NCBI RefSeq assembly: GCF_900130045.1
Contig: NZ_FQXT01000002.1
Location: 800,116-864,115 of the forward strand
Source of the DNA: Leeuwenhoekiella palythoae
Lineage (GTDB): Bacteria > Bacteroidota > Bacteroidia > Flavobacteriales > Flavobacteriaceae
Reading direction: 5' to 3'
Length of the DNA stretch: 64,000 bases
The translations under genes were made by a program, and so were the position numbers. The notes beneath the pieces are model-generated. The model saw only the letters and a program-made list of their open reading frames with translations, was not told where the DNA came from and searched no databases. Below, one piece after another: positions 61,403 through 64,000 of this stretch; within the stretch, counting starts at the first letter, position 1; each line of letters starts with the position of its first letter.

Positions 61403-63634
61403 ATGATGTATTCAAGAGTAGCGTTGTTGCTCGCTTTATGCTTTAGTTTTTTAGCAACGGCCCAACAAAAAGACTACACACAATATGTAAACCCATTTAT
61501 AGGAACTTCTAATTTTGGGGCGACGCATCCGGGAGCGATCGCTCCGCGTGGGATGGCGAGCGTTTCTCCGTTTAATGTCGCCGGAAGTCAAAATGCATTA
61601 GAAAAAGACAGCCGCTGGTTGTCTAATCCTTATGTGAACGAGAATACCTTCTTAACCGGTTTTAGCCACCTCAATATGAGCGGTGTGGGCTGTCCTGATC
61701 TAGGTGTGATCTTGAGTATGCCAACCACTGGTGAACTCAAAACAGAGCATTTACAGTATGGAACGACCTATAAAAACGAAGAAGCAAAACCTGGATATTA
61801 TTCGGTTGAATTAGATAAATATGATGTGAAAACGGAGCTGACCGCAAGCACCCGCGTGGGTGTGAGCAGGTATAGTTTTCCTGCCGGAAAGGCTAATCTT
61901 TTATTGAATTTAGGTCTCGGTCTTACTAATGAGCACGGTGCGATGCTTAAATTCAATTCGCCTACAGAGATTGAAGGCTACCGAATGGTTGGAGCGTTTT
62001 GCTACAATAATGCTGAAAGTGCGTATCCGGTGTATTTCGTTGCGCGCATTTCTGAAGCACCTGAGAATTTTGGAATATGGGATAAACCGGCAAGTTATGA
62101 AGGAGTAGAAGCACAGTGGATGGGTTACAACGGGAAGACACGTCTCAAAGAACAATTTATGCGCGAAGTGGTGGGAGATAGCATCGGTGCCTATGTGCAG
62201 TATGATTTTGAAAAGCCCACGCAGGTCGTGATGAAAATTGGTGTGTCTTACGTGAGCATTGCAAACGCGCGAGAGAATCTTGATAAGGAAGTAGGTGATG
62301 CTACTTTTGATGAGGTATATCAACAAACCAAAAATGCATGGAATGATAAATTGAGCGTTGTTGAAGTAGAAGGGGATGATGCAGACGACAAAACCATTTT
62401 CTATACCGGCTTGTATCATACGCAGATAGCGCCAAGTATTTTGAATGACAGTAATGGGGAGTACCCCGCGATGAAAACCCGGGCGACTAAAAAAACAGAC
62501 GGTACCCGTTATACGGTGTTTTCGCTATGGGATACCTATCGTAATTACCACCAGTTGATGAGTTTGCTGTATCCGCAGGAGCAGTTAGATATGGTGAATT
62601 CTATGCTTGAGATCTATGATCAAAATGACTGGCTGCCTAAGTGGGAACTTAATGCAACCGAAACATTTACGATGGTTGGTGATCCGGCAGCAGTAGTTTT
62701 AGCAGATACATACCAAAGAGGAATCACTGGTTTTGATGTGGAAAAAGCATACGCGGCAATGCTCAAAAGTGCTGACGCAAGAGAGAATAATCCGTTGCGC
62801 CCGGGTATAGCTGAGTACATTGATAAAGGTTATGTAAGTGTTGACTCAGACGTTGCGGGTCCTGTTTCTACCACTCAGGAATATAATATTGCAGATTTTA
62901 GTATCGCTCAATTGGCTGAAGCGCTAGGAAAAAAAGAAGATGCTAAGCGTTTTACGAAGCGCGCGCTTTCGTATAAAAAACTGTTCAATAAAACATCTGG
63001 ATTTTTACAACCTAAAATGTCTGACGACACTTGGTACGAACCATTTGATCCTCTTGCGGGAGCTAATTTTACCGAGAATCCGGGCTTTATAGAAGGTAAT
63101 GCGTGGCAGTATTTATTTATGCAGCCACACGACATCAAGGGAATGATCAAGTTGATGGGAGGTGCCAAAAATTTTGAGGCTAAGCTCGATGCACTTTTTG
63201 CGGAAGATCAGTTTGATATGGCTAATGAGCCTGATATTGCGTATCCGTTTTTATACAATTATCTTCCGGGGAAGAGTTATAAAACCCGTGAAAAAGTAGC
63301 TGATTTGATCGATACGTATTTTACTAATAATCCTGCCGGGCTTCCGGGTAATGAAGATACAGGAACTATGAGCGCCTGGCTCATTTATGCGATGATGGGC
63401 TTTTACCCGATGACTCCGGGCGAAGCGACCTATACACTTTCTGCACCGCAATTCAACAAGGTGACTATTCATTTGAATTCTGATTTTTATGCTAACGACA
63501 CCTTGGTGATACAAAATGTTTCAGAAAACCCAACAAAGGTCTCTGCTGGTTTTTCAATCGGCGGAAAATCTATCAAAAAACAAGCAATCACGCATAAAGA
63601 ATGGGTGAATGCCGGGGAGGTGATTTTTGAGTAA
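61403..63634 (+). CDS. GH92 glycoside hydrolase, divergent copy 3
   Basis: This 743-residue protein has a signal peptide (ends near ATAQ). It has GH92 blocks with changed residues: VNPFIGTSNFGATHPGAIAP, FSLWDTYRNYHQL, NATETFTMVGDPAAVVLAD (where copies 1 and 2 have GNET followed by GNH or GYH), MANEPDIAYPFLYNYLPGK (HGNEPSHH in the others) and GNEDTGTMSAWLIYAMMG. The histidine of the GxH block is replaced by proline. It likely belongs to another GH92 subgroup with a different linkage preference. It is the last gene of the operon. Confidence 0.9.
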   Translation: MMYSRVALLLALCFSFLATAQQKDYTQYVNPFIGTSNFGATHPGAIAPRGMASVSPFNVAGSQNALEKDSRWLSNPYVNENTFLTGFSHLNMSGVGCPDLGVILSMPTTGELKTEHLQYGTTYKNEEAKPGYYSVELDKYDVKTELTASTRVGVSRYSFPAGKANLLLNLGLGLTNEHGAMLKFNSPTEIEGYRMVGAFCYNNAESAYPVYFVARISEAPENFGIWDKPASYEGVEAQWMGYNGKTRLKEQFMREVVGDSIGAYVQYDFEKPTQVVMKIGVSYVSIANARENLDKEVGDATFDEVYQQTKNAWNDKLSVVEVEGDDADDKTIFYTGLYHTQIAPSILNDSNGEYPAMKTRATKKTDGTRYTVFSLWDTYRNYHQLMSLLYPQEQLDMVNSMLEIYDQNDWLPKWELNATETFTMVGDPAAVVLADTYQRGITGFDVEKAYAAMLKSADARENNPLRPGIAEYIDKGYVSVDSDVAGPVSTTQEYNIADFSIAQLAEALGKKEDAKRFTKRALSYKKLFNKTSGFLQPKMSDDTWYEPFDPLAGANFTENPGFIEGNAWQYLFMQPHDIKGMIKLMGGAKNFEAKLDALFAEDQFDMANEPDIAYPFLYNYLPGKSYKTREKVADLIDTYFTNNPAGLPGNEDTGTMSAWLIYAMMGFYPMTPGEATYTLSAPQFNKVTIHLNSDFYANDTLVIQNVSENPTKVSAGFSIGGKSIKKQAITHKEWVNAGEVIFE

Positions 63635-63648
63635 GATGCTCAATATAT

Positions 63649-63674
63649 TTTGCAATTTGATAACAAATTGCAAA
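63649..63674. terminator. AT-rich hairpin after the GH92 operon
   Basis: TTTGCAATTTG and CAAATTGCAAA form a perfect 11-bp stem around a 4-base loop, 15 bases after the last GH92 stop. It has little G/C and no T tract, so it could be a weak terminator or an operator in front of nagB. Confidence 0.5.
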
Positions 63675-63865
63675 TACCAGAGCCCTGCAATTGATGTTAT
63701 TTAGCCTCTTACAGCCGTTGTCTATCGAATCTTTTTTGAAATAGTTAAGAAAATTGGGAATTTCATCCTTAGAAAGCTAGATATTGTAGCGCGGTGATGT
63801 AGAAATTTCAAAAAAAGTTAGCTTTTCTAAACATTTTTAAAGTCAGCAAAACTCATTCAGTAGAT

Positions 63866-64000
63866 ATGGATTTACAGGTTAAAGATTCAGCATTGATCAA
63901 ATATGAACCCGCGGGAAAGTTTGAAGAAACGCGTTTTGAAAAGATACACAACATCAGCTTTCAGAATGCTACCGATGCTTCAGTGATCGTAGCGCAGGAA
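63866..64000 (+). CDS. nagB: Glucosamine-6-phosphate deaminase NagB (N-terminal part; gene cut by window end)
   Basis: ATG 63866 opens a frame that stays open to the window end (45 codons). The sequence YEPAGKFEETRFEKIHN followed by ISFQNATDASVIVAQE matches the N-terminus of the long (~640-residue) Bacteroidota form of NagB, which deaminates and isomerises glucosamine-6-phosphate to fructose-6-phosphate. Position after a GH20-containing glycan operon fits GlcNAc utilisation. No TAnnTTTG box is clear in the 231-base gap, which otherwise holds only the hairpin at 63649-63674. Confidence 0.85.
   Translation, partial: MDLQVKDSALIKYEPAGKFEETRFEKIHNISFQNATDASVIVAQE

Noticed and set aside
61910..62419. 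169-residue minus-strand reading frame
   Set aside because: It is antisense to the third GH92 gene and has a random-like composition rich in Ile, Phe and His.
1..64000. CRISPR array, rRNA operon or prophage
   Set aside because: No regularly spaced direct repeats, no rRNA segment and no phage structural or integrase genes were seen anywhere in the window.

Overview
The window reads as chromosome of a marine-type member of the Flavobacteriaceae (Bacteroidota). The evidence is the gene families (DUF4230, DUF4260, DUF4407, DUF885, BlaR1-type M56 peptidases, long-form NagB, GH92/GH130 glycan locus), Bacteroidota -7 promoter boxes of the form TAnnTTTG, few Shine-Dalgarno sequences and several UUG starts. 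There is no prophage, insertion sequence or CRISPR array. Both edges cut genes: a ferredoxin-NADP reductase at the left and nagB at the right.

Layout. 1-2.5 kb: ferredoxin-NADP reductase end, then a minus-strand trio (AhpD-like protein, GAF/DHp kinase lacking an ATPase domain, single-domain response regulator). 2.77-7.8 kb: a SAM-I riboswitch followed by a methionine operon (methyltransferase half and cobalamin half of a split MetH, then MetF). 7.8-14.2 kb: a cell-surface group with two PagL-like outer-membrane proteins around an ArnT-like glycosyltransferase and a GIN-domain lipoprotein, then a GT2 glycosyltransferase. 14.3-22.7 kb: a long co-directional housekeeping run (ruvC, hemW, cyclase-family hydrolase, DUF4260, DUF4230, GNAT, MmcQ/YjbR, membrane MutS-like ATPase, YdjM-like protein, cupin, atypical SDR).

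23.5-33.7 kb is a trans-4-hydroxyproline (collagen peptide) catabolic locus. An AraC-type regulator diverges from a DapA-family deaminase, a 2-oxoglutarate semialdehyde dehydrogenase, a DUF885 peptidase, 4-hydroxyproline epimerase, a DPP4-like peptidase and a D-hydroxyproline dehydrogenase. Together they would release hydroxyproline from peptides and convert it to 2-oxoglutarate. 33.9-42.5 kb is mixed: DUF4407, a BlaR1/BlaI pair with two clear operators, PhnA, DUF1206, an M20 dipeptidase, tRNA-Leu(UAG) and an aldo/keto reductase.

42.6-64 kb is a glycan-degradation region that looks aimed at mannose-rich N-glycans. It holds a GH2 beta-mannosidase-like enzyme, a LytTR sensor/regulator pair, and a tightly packed plus-strand operon: GH92, sodium-solute symporter, GH130, CBM9-like protein, GH10-like lipoprotein, GH92, GH20, GH92. 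The operon leads into nagB, which would feed released GlcNAc to glycolysis. No SusC/SusD pair is present within the window.

The most interesting non-coding signals are BlaI operators that contain both promoter elements, a nested three-helix element upstream of phnA, a structured element near 39.6 kb, a dispersed palindromic repeat (two copies), and a cluster of inverted repeats inside the hydroxyproline operon.
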